A DNA stretch of 64,000 bases from Lactobacillus sp. (lineage in GTDB: Bacteria > Bacillota > Bacilli > Lactobacillales > Lactobacillaceae), in assembly GCA_030530865.1 (NCBI GenBank), contig JAUMUC010000002.1, forward strand, positions 1 to 64,000, read 5' to 3'. Position 1 is the stretch's first letter; each line of letters opens with the position of its first letter. Under the pieces are notes generated by a model. It was not told where the DNA came from. It made no database searches and saw only the letters and a program-made list of their open reading frames with translations. This document shows, one piece after another, positions 7,708 to 15,773 of this stretch. Made by a program: the position numbers and the translations under genes.

Positions 7708-8766
7708 CTGTTCACGACTAATTTCATCTAAGGCATTTCTTTGGATAGTTTGATCAACGTGAGTATATAAATCTGTAGCACTTGTCCCTTTTTGACCAAG
7801 TTGTTGACTGACTAAAACTTGATCTTTGGTGATGCTGTAGAGCTCACTAGCTAAGGTGTGTCGTAATTTGTGCGGAGTTAGTGGATGCCCAAAGGCAGTT
7901 GAGTACTTTTTAACCATTTTTTCGATGGAATTAGCGGTAATTCTCCGTGTCTCTCCATGATAAAGTGTTAAAAAGAACGCTTGATGCTTTTTGAGTGCAT
8001 GATATCGATCTTTACGAATGTCAGCATATTCCTTAATATAAGGAAGCGTCCAAGGTGCGATTGGCACACTATCTTGTTGTCCACCTTTTCTAGTAACGTC
8101 TAGCATGGCTTGCTTCCAGTTTAAATCACTCATGTTGACGTTGGCACATTCAGAGACCCGAATGCCAGTGCCTAAAATTAAGGCGATGATCGCTATGTCA
8201 CGTTCTTTGTTCATTTTGAATGCAGGGAGAGCTCTTTTATCGCATTCTTTTTCAAAATTGTTGTTAATGTACTCTAGAAAGTCAAATTTCATCTGTCCAC
8301 GATACATGTGGTTAGCTAGAGCGTGTGCACGGTAATTTAAAGTCTGGGTGTTGTTCAATGAGTCAATCTTGAGCATTACATTGCGTTCAAAATATGATTC
8401 ACCGTTGTTATTGTCTGAAGTGACCGTTAAAAACTTAAATAAGGAACGTAGTGCGTTAATTGAACGATTAATAGATGTAGGAGAGTTCAATTTACCACGA
8501 GCGTTGGTTGAGTTCTTAAGTAAGTCAATGTAGAGGATGATGTCATTACGACGTAAGTTCTCTAAATCACTTGTGGGAATTTCTTTGTTACTTTTGGCAT
8601 TTGAGATTTTAGTTTCTCTGAGCCAATTAAAAAATCTACGGATTTCTGTTAAGTATTGATAGCTAGTTGTGATTGAATGATTTGTTCCTAAATGAAATTC
8701 ATTTACATAGTCTGGTAAATTAGCTAATTCTTGATCAATTAATTTTAGATAGCGATCAGCTTCCAT
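7693..8766 (-). CDS. xerS: XerS-type tyrosine recombinase (chromosome dimer resolution)
   Basis: 357 residues, matching the single-recombinase XerS class of streptococci and lactococci (about 356) rather than the roughly 300 of XerC/XerD. The N-terminal SAM-like DNA-binding domain covers about 1-155. Catalytic residues seen are Arg in GTGIRVSE, Lys in VTRKGGQQDS, HxxR in PHKLRHTLA and the nucleophilic Tyr in TDLYTH. The second histidine position (LGH in XerS) is Gln here (QQLGQKG). An AGGAGGT ribosome binding site precedes the ATG. The leader of the gene contains a dif-like palindrome, the same arrangement as xerS/dif_SL. Predicted to resolve chromosome dimers with FtsK. It is not flanked by phage genes, so a prophage integrase is unlikely. 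Confidence 0.88.
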   Translation of the reverse strand: MEADRYLKLIDQELANLPDYVNEFHLGTNHSITTSYQYLTEIRRFFNWLRETKISNAKSNKEIPTSDLENLRRNDIILYIDLLKNSTNARGKLNSPTSINRSINALRSLFKFLTVTSDNNNGESYFERNVMLKIDSLNNTQTLNYRAHALANHMYRGQMKFDFLEYINNNFEKECDKRALPAFKMNKERDIAIIALILGTGIRVSECANVNMSDLNWKQAMLDVTRKGGQQDSVPIAPWTLPYIKEYADIRKDRYHALKKHQAFFLTLYHGETRRITANSIEKMVKKYSTAFGHPLTPHKLRHTLASELYSITKDQVLVSQQLGQKGTSATDLYTHVDQTIQRNALDEISREQKKEP

Positions 8767-8786
8767 TCCTAAAACCTCCTAATCGG

Positions 8787-8814
8787 TATCATTAAAACTA
8801 TAATTTTAATGACA
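8787..8814. other. Candidate dif site (Xer recombination site, replication terminus)
   Basis: A 28-bp site built of two 11-base arms (8787-8797 and 8804-8814) around a 6-base core, CTATAA. The inner nine bases of the arms (TCATTAAAA/TTTTAATGA) are perfect reverse complements and ten of eleven match overall. The arm-6-arm layout, the CTATAA core followed by TTTT, and the position directly upstream of xerS all match the dif_SL sites known for XerS. Confidence 0.75.
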
Positions 8815-8832
8815 GGTTGATCTGACTCCTCC

Positions 8833-8861
8833 ATTATAGCAAATAAAAAAAGCACTGTCAT
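8833..8861 (-). promoter_or_regulatory. xerS promoter
   Basis: On the minus strand, ATGACA (8856-8861) and TATAAT (8833-8838) are separated by 17 bases. The predicted transcript starts near 8826, which places the dif-like site inside the untranslated leader. The -35 box overlaps the degV terminator hairpin. Confidence 0.7.
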
Positions 8862-8876
8862 TAGCAGTACTTTTTT
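8846..8876 (-). terminator. degV terminator
   Basis: Hairpin AAAAAAG-C-ACTG against CAGT-A-CTTTTTT with a single mismatch, and A/T tails on both sides, two bases past the degV stop. Confidence 0.75.
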
Positions 8877-8878
8877 AT

Positions 8879-9736
8879 TTAAGCTTTTTCGTAATCAATC
8901 ATCCATGAGATTCCCAAAGATTTTTCTCCTAAGTGAACTGCAATGATTGGATTAAATTCGTCGACAATGATATTTGCATCTGGTAATTGTTGACGGATAA
9001 ATTCAGCAATTTGTTCAGCTTGTGCTTGGTCATTTGTTGAAAATACAAAAACCTTTAATTGAGCTTTATTTGGATGATTGTTGAATCTTTCGACTAATAA
9101 TTCTTGGATTCGCTTTAAAGCACGCTTCATTGAACGAATCTTTTCAAATGCGATGATTTTACCATCTTCAAAGGTCAATAATGGCTTAATGTGCAACATT
9201 GTACCAATGAAGGCACTAGCATTGCTTAAACGTCCACCTTTGCTGAGGTTCATTAAATCATCAACTACAAAGACAACGTCAATGCTCTTTTGGATTTCAT
9301 GCATCTTTTCGATGACTTGATCAACATCTAAGCCTTCGTTAGCAAATTTTCTTGCTGCTAAAGCTAAATCAGCTTGCATTCTAATGGTAATTTTTGAATC
9401 AAATGGACGTAAATTCCATTCAGGATTGTTGTGAGCTAGAGTTTCTAGTGTATTGTAGAATCCTGAGATACCTGATGAAAGTGAAATGGCAATGATTGCT
9501 TCGTATCCATCAGCGTGTAATTTTTCAAATAATTGGACTGCTTCACCAAAACTTGGTTGAGAAGTCTTAGGAAAACTCCCGGTTTCCTTTTGTAGTTTTA
9601 ATAATTCGCTAGTAGTAATATCTAGATATTCTTGATTATCAACTATTACAGGAATCTTTAATACGTGAATATCATTTTGAGCTGCCACTTCTTCTGTAAG
9701 TGAACATGAATTATCTGTTACAACAGCAATTTTCAT
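8879..9736 (-). CDS. DegV family fatty-acid-binding protein
   Basis: 285 residues, the usual DegV length. The N-terminus (KIAVVTDNSCSLTEEVAAQN) carries the conserved TDS/TDN motif. TSQPS at about residue 58 and ISLSSGISGFYNTL form the fatty-acid-binding pocket of the family, and the C-terminus has the GEKSLGISW-type end. Proteins of this family bind fatty acids and include FakB subunits of the fatty acid kinase; whether this one partners with a FakA is not visible here. It is probably transcribed alone, diverging from rqcH and ending in its own terminator. Confidence 0.88.
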   Translation of the reverse strand: MKIAVVTDNSCSLTEEVAAQNDIHVLKIPVIVDNQEYLDITTSELLKLQKETGSFPKTSQPSFGEAVQLFEKLHADGYEAIIAISLSSGISGFYNTLETLAHNNPEWNLRPFDSKITIRMQADLALAARKFANEGLDVDQVIEKMHEIQKSIDVVFVVDDLMNLSKGGRLSNASAFIGTMLHIKPLLTFEDGKIIAFEKIRSMKRALKRIQELLVERFNNHPNKAQLKVFVFSTNDQAQAEQIAEFIRQQLPDANIIVDEFNPIIAVHLGEKSLGISWMIDYEKA

Positions 9737-9788
9737 TTGTTTGGCAAACCTTTCTTAGAAACTATACTTTTAGAATTATAGCATATAA

Positions 9789-9818
9789 TTAACAAAGATT
9801 CTTATTAATTGTTATAAT
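9789..9818 (+). promoter_or_regulatory. rqcH promoter
   Basis: TTAACA (9789-9794) and TATAAT (9813-9818) with an 18-base spacer, about 28 bases before the ribosome binding site. Confidence 0.6.
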
Positions 9819-9853
9819 ACTACTTGTTGACAAAGTTTAAGGGAGGTTTTTTT

Positions 9854-11536
9854 ATGGCTTTTGATGGATTATTTATCCATAGCTTATTAGGCGAACTATC
9901 GTCACAAATCGTGTCTGGTCGTTTGTCAAAAATTGCACAACCTTTTGAATATGACTTAGTTTTGACTTTTCGAAAAGATCGACAAAACTACCCTTTATTG
10001 ATTTCGGCTAATGCTCAATATCCTAGAATGTATTTGACTAAGCAGTCAATTCAAAATCCTGACAAGGCTCCAACTTTTGTGATGGTTTTGAGAAAGTATC
10101 TTGAAGGTTCTGTTTTACAAAAAATTGAGCAAGTTGGCGTTGAAAGAATTGTTAACTTCCACTTCAGTAATCGCAATGAGCTTGGTGATGAAGTTAGCTT
10201 GATTTTGTCAGTAGAATTGATGGGTCGGCATAGTAATGTAATTTTGTATGATGCCAATGATGGAAAAATTATCGACCTGCTCAAGCGGATTAACCCTGAT
10301 GAAAACCGGGCGAGATTACTTTTGCCACGGGCTAAGTATGAGCTCCCTCCTCTTTTGGAAAAAATCAATCCTTTTGAGATTACAGCCGATAACTTTAATG
10401 AAATTGCTGATAGCCCTGCTGATTTTGCTCAAAAAATTGCCGGGGTTGATCGAGATGACCGCAATGAATTAGCTGGATATCTGGAAGATGATTTTTCATA
10501 TGAGAGTTTTAAAACTTTCTTGGATCACTTTGATCGTCCAAAAGCATATACTTTCCTCTCCCCTAACCATAAAAGAAGCATCTTCCCCTACCTTCCCTAC
10601 CACTTAGATTTGCAAAAAGAGGATGTTTATCAGAGCTTGAGTTATGGCTTGGATGAATTTTATGATTATCGAGCAAAAAGAGATTGGGTTAAGCAAAAAG
10701 CCAGCGTCATTAACCGCGTGATTAAGAATGAACAAAGTAAGTTAAGTAAGAAATTAAAGAAGTTAGCTAAGCAACTTGATCAGGCAGAAAATTCTGAAGA
10801 TTATCGGATCAAGGGTGAACTTTTGAATGTTAACTTGCATTTAGTGAAACCGGGAGCTGACGAAGCTGAGGTTCCTAATTATTATGAAGAAAATAAATTA
10901 GTTAAGATTAAGATTGACCCTGCCCTCTCTCCTGCTAAGAATGCTCAAAAGTATTTCAACAAGTATAAGAAGTTGCGAGATTCGATTATTCACGTCAAAG
11001 AACAAACCAAGCTAGCTGAAGATAATTTACGCTATTTTGATTCAGTTAAGACAGCCGTTGATAATGCTGATCCGCAAGATATTGATCAAATTCAGGAAGA
11101 ATTGATTAGTCAAGGTTATTTGAAAAAGCCAGCTACCAAGCAACGGAAAAAGCGAATTAAGGAAAATGATCTGCCAAGCTTTAAATTGTCATCAGGCCGT
11201 ATCGTGATGGTTGGTAAAAACAACTTACAAAACGATTGGCTGACTTTACGTAAGGCTAATAAGACCGACATGTGGTTCCACGTCAAAAACATGCCAGGTA
11301 GTCACGTTATTTTCCCATATTCAGATCCAAGTGATGAAGAATTAATTGAAGCTAGCGAAATTGCTGCTTACTTCTCTAAGGCACGTTTATCTGAAAACGT
11401 TCCAGTGGATCATGTACAAGTTAAACGAATTAAGAAACCTAATGGAGCTAAGCCAGGTTATGTCATTTACACTGGACAAAAAACATTGGTAGTTACTCCC
11501 CAGGAAGATGAAATTAAAGCAAAAAGACAGTCATAA
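9854..11536 (+). CDS. rqcH: RqcH/FbpA family NFACT protein (ribosome quality control; fibronectin-binding-like)
   Basis: 560 residues from the ATG at 9854, chosen because GGGAGG lies 8 bases upstream. An in-frame TTG at 9824 would only add ten residues. The N-terminal NFACT-N domain shows the VELMGRHSNVILYD signature. A long helical coiled coil (about 270-400, rich in KLKKLAKQLDQAE) follows, then the C-terminal NFACT-R domain with TDMWFHVKNMPGSHVIFPY. In Bacillus, RqcH adds alanine tails to peptides stalled on 50S subunits; older annotation calls these fibronectin-binding proteins. It is monocistronic, with its stop codon forming the loop of a bidirectional terminator. Confidence 0.92.
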   Translation: MAFDGLFIHSLLGELSSQIVSGRLSKIAQPFEYDLVLTFRKDRQNYPLLISANAQYPRMYLTKQSIQNPDKAPTFVMVLRKYLEGSVLQKIEQVGVERIVNFHFSNRNELGDEVSLILSVELMGRHSNVILYDANDGKIIDLLKRINPDENRARLLLPRAKYELPPLLEKINPFEITADNFNEIADSPADFAQKIAGVDRDDRNELAGYLEDDFSYESFKTFLDHFDRPKAYTFLSPNHKRSIFPYLPYHLDLQKEDVYQSLSYGLDEFYDYRAKRDWVKQKASVINRVIKNEQSKLSKKLKKLAKQLDQAENSEDYRIKGELLNVNLHLVKPGADEAEVPNYYEENKLVKIKIDPALSPAKNAQKYFNKYKKLRDSIIHVKEQTKLAEDNLRYFDSVKTAVDNADPQDIDQIQEELISQGYLKKPATKQRKKRIKENDLPSFKLSSGRIVMVGKNNLQNDWLTLRKANKTDMWFHVKNMPGSHVIFPYSDPSDEELIEASEIAAYFSKARLSENVPVDHVQVKRIKKPNGAKPGYVIYTGQKTLVVTPQEDEIKAKRQS

Positions 11537-11549
11537 TGACTGTCTTTTT
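11521..11549. terminator. Bidirectional terminator between rqcH and carB
   Basis: A perfect 13-bp stem (11521-11533 with 11537-11549) whose three-base loop is the TAA stop codon of rqcH. Poly-A and poly-T tails are on both sides, and carB ends at the next base. Confidence 0.9.
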
Positions 11550-14500
11550 TTAGATTGGTTGTGTAGTCAAAGCTAATGATTCAAGGACGGAAACGACCAT
11601 TTCAGCTGTATCAATAGTTGAACAAACTGGAATGTGCGTTGATAATGCTGCATCCCTAATCAAAATTGAGTCTTGACTAGCTTGATCTGACAAATTAGTA
11701 ATGTTGATAATCAGTCCAATTTGGTGCTTTCTAATCTTGGTAATTATGCTATTGGAATGATTATGCAATTTGGGAATTACTTCTGTCGTAATTCCGGCTT
11801 CAGCTAACATATTAGCAGTCCCTTCGGTCGCAACAATCTTGAACCCTAGGCGGTGGAAGCGACTAGCTAGGCCGTTAACTTTTTCTTTATCGGCATCCCT
11901 AACAGAAATGAAGATCGTTCCGTAGCTTGGAATCGCCAAGTCGCTAGCTTCATATCCTTTATATAATGCCTTATCCATTTGGGTATCACGACCCATAACA
12001 GAACCACTAGACTTCATGTGAGAATCGAAACTGCTGTGCCCTTCATAATCTAGGTAAGAAAAGACAGGCATTTTAACATGAATCAAGTTGTTGGCAGGCC
12101 ATAAGCCGATTGGACAATCAAGTGCGGACAATTTTTTGCCCATTAAAACTTGAGTAGCAATTCCGGTGACATCTTTACCAAAGGCTTGTGATAAAAAGGC
12201 AACGTTGTGTCCAGCATATGGCTTAATTTGTAACAGATAAATTCGACCTTCAAGCACCAAAAAGTGCAAGTTGAAAATTCCTGGTTGCCCTAATTGAGTT
12301 AGTAACTTGCTGGTACCGTCAACTAACGCCTGCTCATCTTCAGCCTTTAAATTTTGAGGTTTAAAAACCGCAATGGAGTCAGAAGCGTGACTTCCTGTTT
12401 GTTCCAAATGTTCAATAATTCCTGGAATGGTTACTTTGTTACCATCAGAAATCGCGGTAATTTCGTATTTGTTACCTTCAATGAATAATGAACAATACAT
12501 TTGATCGATTTTGTTTTCAGCCAAGTATTGATCAATTGCCGGTTTGTCATAAACGACCGCAGATTTAGATCTAAAGCCGTTTTGCATCCCCCCGATCAAT
12601 ATCGGATAACCATAGCGGTTCGCAAAATCGTAAATGTCCGTTTTCTTATCAGTTTGAATCCTTGGAACGCTTAACAATCCTTTTGGTAGATAGATCGATT
12701 CCAATAAGTTACCGTCGATTGAGACAACGTTTAAGCCCATTTCCTTCAATTTAGGAGCCATACCATTAATCTTTTTACCAGAAAATTGGACTAATACATC
12801 CTTAATTCCTTCTTGCTCAGTAATGTGCTTGATGGATTCAAGATTAATTGGCTCTAAATAAAGGCGATCAACATCAGGTGTGCTGGTTGAAACTGCTAAA
12901 GGATTGTTACTCAATAGAATTGTTACATAACCCATATTATGTAATTCTCGACAAGCGTGGGCAATCATATAGTCAAACTCACTCGTAACTGAGACTTGCA
13001 TTGGCAACATACCAATGATCAGTACTTTTTTACTATCTGGGTCTGGCTTTAAATCTGTCTCAACATTGTAGGTACTATAGAATGATTGGACATTAGGCGT
13101 ACTCATTCCCGCACTATTATCAATTCGCAAGTAGCTAGGATATAGTTGATATTCTCTGCATAACTTGGCGATATCATAGGCTGAATGACTAGTTAAGGCA
13201 CCAATCATTTCGTTTGAGAAACCTTTTTGTTTGGCTAATTCCAATAGCTCTTTAGAAAGCTGATCTTTATTAGTCATTAGCGTGCGACTAATTTGGACAA
13301 TAGCAGTTAACTTTTGATAATAAATTGGATTAATGTGCAAGATATCATCAATTGTTTCTAGACTGCTTCCTTTTGCCATGAGGCACAATAACTTGAGCCA
13401 GTGATATTGATCTAAAGCTTCATAATTATTGAGTAATTCTTGTGGGGATGTCTCGAGGGATTTACTGAAGTAATCGGCAATGATATTTTGGCCGATAGTA
13501 CTTGTCAAAGCTTTTAAAAAGGCACTTTCAAAGTTTCTACCTACCCCAACAACTTCCCCGCTGGCTTTCGGATGACTAGATAATTTATAGTGATTCTTGC
13601 CTGAATTTGATAATGACCAAAATGGCATCCGCACGCTGACACTATCTAAAACTGGTTCAATGACTGCGTTTTGTCCACTACCCTTGTCGATAATTTCATT
13701 TAAATGATAACCTAAAAGAATTTTACTTAAGACATAACCGACATTATAAGTAGTGGTTCTTTCTGACCAAATAGTTGATTTCGTGACCCGTGGGCTAATA
13801 TCTAAGAGACGGTATCGTAATTTTCCACCAGAACGCTTAACACCAAAATGGAAGCTACAAATACCTACTAAGTCGATAGCATTGGCAAGTTTTCTAGCAT
13901 TCTTTTTCAACATTTCAGTATCGTCATTATTTAGTGAAAGTGCTGGAATCACGTGTGTTGAATCTTCACTATCGATCATGACAGATTCTAGAGATTCAAC
14001 GATTGGTAAAAAGTGAAAATTGCCATCATTGTCACGTAACAGGTTGATAGTAATTTCTTCCCAATTACTTAAATCTTCAACGAAGGTATAATCAGAAATT
14101 TTTCCTAAATCAGCTTGCAGATCATTCTTGAATAAATTGACTAATTGTTCAGGATCGTTGATCCGGAAGTGACGATTGTGTGAATACTTTTGATGCTTAT
14201 TGACCAAAATTGGATATTGCAAGCTATTACTCCATTGCTCTAAATTGGCATAAGCTTGGTCACTCATCTTCCAATATTGGGCCATTGGCACCTTATTTTC
14301 TTCAGTCAGCTTCACTTGATTTTTAATGCGGTGCAAAGCTAACCCAGTTTGATTAATTCCCAATAACCGGATGCCCATTTCGGACAAAATACCGTCGTTA
14401 AGCAATTTTTGAGCAACTTTAATGGCAATCTTTGAACCCATAATTGGCAAAATAGCATCGGGTTCTTCCATGCGTAAAATCCGCTTCAAAAATGGCAAGG

Positions 14501-14708
14501 TCATTGGTTCTAGGTAAACTGTTACCCCTGCTCGCTTATCAGTAGAAACAGTGGCTGGGTTGGGGTTAACGAGGACGACTTCTACGCCTTCTTCAAGAAA
14601 GCCTTCCATTGCTTCCCAAACGACTGCATCCATTTCGGCTACATCCCCAACTAAGGCCGGACCAGACCCGATAATCAGAATTTTATTAAGATCAGTTTCT
14701 AAAGTCAT
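11550..14708 (-). CDS. carB: Carbamoyl-phosphate synthase large-subunit homolog with degenerate ATP-grasp sites
   Basis: 1052 residues, close to the canonical 1060-1070, and collinear with CarB: Rossmann start (ILIIGSGPALVGDVAEMD), two ATP-grasp halves and a C-terminal MGS-like allosteric domain (about 929-1045). The catalytic positions are largely lost. In the first half the ATP loop GGQTGLN has become MGSKIAI (90-95) and the Arg of VRPAF is Asn170. GIHTGDS is MIDSEDS (244-250) and the metal-binding ExNPR is DISPR (303-307). In the second half the RPS Arg is Gly706 and ExNPRA is QIKPYA (827-832). EHLEQTGSH and the MGS domain are better conserved. The gene lies directly behind the carA homolog. 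I infer a pseudoenzyme, not a working synthase. Confidence 0.85.
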   Translation of the reverse strand: MTLETDLNKILIIGSGPALVGDVAEMDAVVWEAMEGFLEEGVEVVLVNPNPATVSTDKRAGVTVYLEPMTLPFLKRILRMEEPDAILPIMGSKIAIKVAQKLLNDGILSEMGIRLLGINQTGLALHRIKNQVKLTEENKVPMAQYWKMSDQAYANLEQWSNSLQYPILVNKHQKYSHNRHFRINDPEQLVNLFKNDLQADLGKISDYTFVEDLSNWEEITINLLRDNDGNFHFLPIVESLESVMIDSEDSTHVIPALSLNNDDTEMLKKNARKLANAIDLVGICSFHFGVKRSGGKLRYRLLDISPRVTKSTIWSERTTTYNVGYVLSKILLGYHLNEIIDKGSGQNAVIEPVLDSVSVRMPFWSLSNSGKNHYKLSSHPKASGEVVGVGRNFESAFLKALTSTIGQNIIADYFSKSLETSPQELLNNYEALDQYHWLKLLCLMAKGSSLETIDDILHINPIYYQKLTAIVQISRTLMTNKDQLSKELLELAKQKGFSNEMIGALTSHSAYDIAKLCREYQLYPSYLRIDNSAGMSTPNVQSFYSTYNVETDLKPDPDSKKVLIIGMLPMQVSVTSEFDYMIAHACRELHNMGYVTILLSNNPLAVSTSTPDVDRLYLEPINLESIKHITEQEGIKDVLVQFSGKKINGMAPKLKEMGLNVVSIDGNLLESIYLPKGLLSVPRIQTDKKTDIYDFANRYGYPILIGGMQNGFRSKSAVVYDKPAIDQYLAENKIDQMYCSLFIEGNKYEITAISDGNKVTIPGIIEHLEQTGSHASDSIAVFKPQNLKAEDEQALVDGTSKLLTQLGQPGIFNLHFLVLEGRIYLLQIKPYAGHNVAFLSQAFGKDVTGIATQVLMGKKLSALDCPIGLWPANNLIHVKMPVFSYLDYEGHSSFDSHMKSSGSVMGRDTQMDKALYKGYEASDLAIPSYGTIFISVRDADKEKVNGLASRFHRLGFKIVATEGTANMLAEAGITTEVIPKLHNHSNSIITKIRKHQIGLIINITNLSDQASQDSILIRDAALSTHIPVCSTIDTAEMVVSVLESLALTTQPI

Positions 14709-15773
14709 CTAAGCCCTCCGATCTATCATTTCAATGAAGTAGTCAAAAATTTTGCTACCGCCCCATCCCCCTGGAGCTCCTTCAGGATTAAAGGCTGCTG
14801 CTAACAACAAATTTTTGTTGTCTTGAAAACCACATACAAGGTCAGTATGAATATCGAAGAAAAGTCGATCCATTCCAGACTTGATACTATCAGGATAGAC
14901 TAATTCATCGATGTTCATTGAACTTTGGAAAAGCCACTTGCTATTTTGTTCAATCACTGGGAAGTTAACCCCATTAAATGGGTGTGGCAACTCAGCTCGT
15001 TCAAATTTTAAGAATTCAGCTAATGCTAAAAAGCCTAAACCGATGCCTAAAATCGGCAATTTGCCATAGTATTTATCAATAATTTCATATAAACTAGCCG
15101 GTAATTCAGACACTGAGCCAGGGCCATTTGAAATAACAATGGCTTTTGGACGAAGATTGTCTAAATCTTCAGCTTGGGCATTATAAGGCAACACGGTAAT
15201 GTTGGCTTTTCTCAAAGATAATGACCGCAATAATGAGTGCTTTAAACCTAAATCAATTACGGCAATTGCATGACCAACGTTTGGTGCAGCATAGGCATTT
15301 TTAGTCGAAATGTTGGCCGACTTGTTTTTAGGTAAAACTAACGCCTTAATTTGATCAAAGGCATGTTCGTCATTAGTATCCATGAGCGAAACTTTCAGGT
15401 CCTTTGAGCGTTTATAGCGTTTGACTAAAGCTCGAGTGTCGACATCGCAAATTCCAGGAATTTGCTTTTCAGTCAAGAATTGTTCTAAATCGTGGAAATC
15501 AGAAATACCGGTGACATTTGAAATTAGGTCGTTAAAAATAACCCCTTTAACTACGGGATTAATACTTTCATAATCCATGGCATTAATTCCTGTTCCACCT
15601 ACTACTGGCGTAGTAAAAACAAGAATTTTTCCGGCATTAGTTGGATCTGTTAAGGCTTCTTGAAAACCATAATTTCCTGTGAAAAAAGCTAATTCACCAG
15701 TTGCAATAATTGGTGAACCTATGGCTTTTCCTTGATAAAAGGTGCCATCTTCCACGATTAAGTACTTTTTCAT
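14709..15773 (-). CDS. carA: Carbamoyl-phosphate synthase small-subunit homolog lacking the glutaminase nucleophile
   Basis: 354 residues, normal CarA length. The N-terminal CarA-specific domain is well preserved (FTGNYGFQEALTDPTNAGKI, GICDVDTRALVKRY), and the class I glutaminase fold is recognisable (VISNGPGSVSELP). The catalytic GICLGHQ has become GIGLGFL, so Cys is Gly245 and His/Gln are Phe248/Leu249. The triad His in FHPEASPG is Asn329 (FNPEGAPG); Glu331 remains. Glutamine hydrolysis therefore looks impossible. The ATG overlaps the rluD stop by 4 bases and the stop abuts the carB start, so it is in the lspA-rluD operon, where pyr genes sit in Bacillus. The intact frame argues for a retained non-catalytic role. 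Confidence 0.87.
   Translation of the reverse strand: MKKYLIVEDGTFYQGKAIGSPIIATGELAFFTGNYGFQEALTDPTNAGKILVFTTPVVGGTGINAMDYESINPVVKGVIFNDLISNVTGISDFHDLEQFLTEKQIPGICDVDTRALVKRYKRSKDLKVSLMDTNDEHAFDQIKALVLPKNKSANISTKNAYAAPNVGHAIAVIDLGLKHSLLRSLSLRKANITVLPYNAQAEDLDNLRPKAIVISNGPGSVSELPASLYEIIDKYYGKLPILGIGLGFLALAEFLKFERAELPHPFNGVNFPVIEQNSKWLFQSSMNIDELVYPDSIKSGMDRLFFDIHTDLVCGFQDNKNLLLAAAFNPEGAPGGWGGSKIFDYFIEMIDRRA

Noticed and set aside
7693-8766. Phage integrase / prophage or genomic island marker
   Set aside because: Length, sequence and the adjacent dif-like site fit chromosomal XerS. No phage genes, tRNA attachment site or direct repeats are visible nearby.
11550-15773. Ordinary functional carbamoyl-phosphate synthase
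   Set aside because: Overall similarity would give that label, but the glutaminase Cys/His and multiple ATP-grasp ligands in both halves are replaced, so normal activity is not credible from the sequence.
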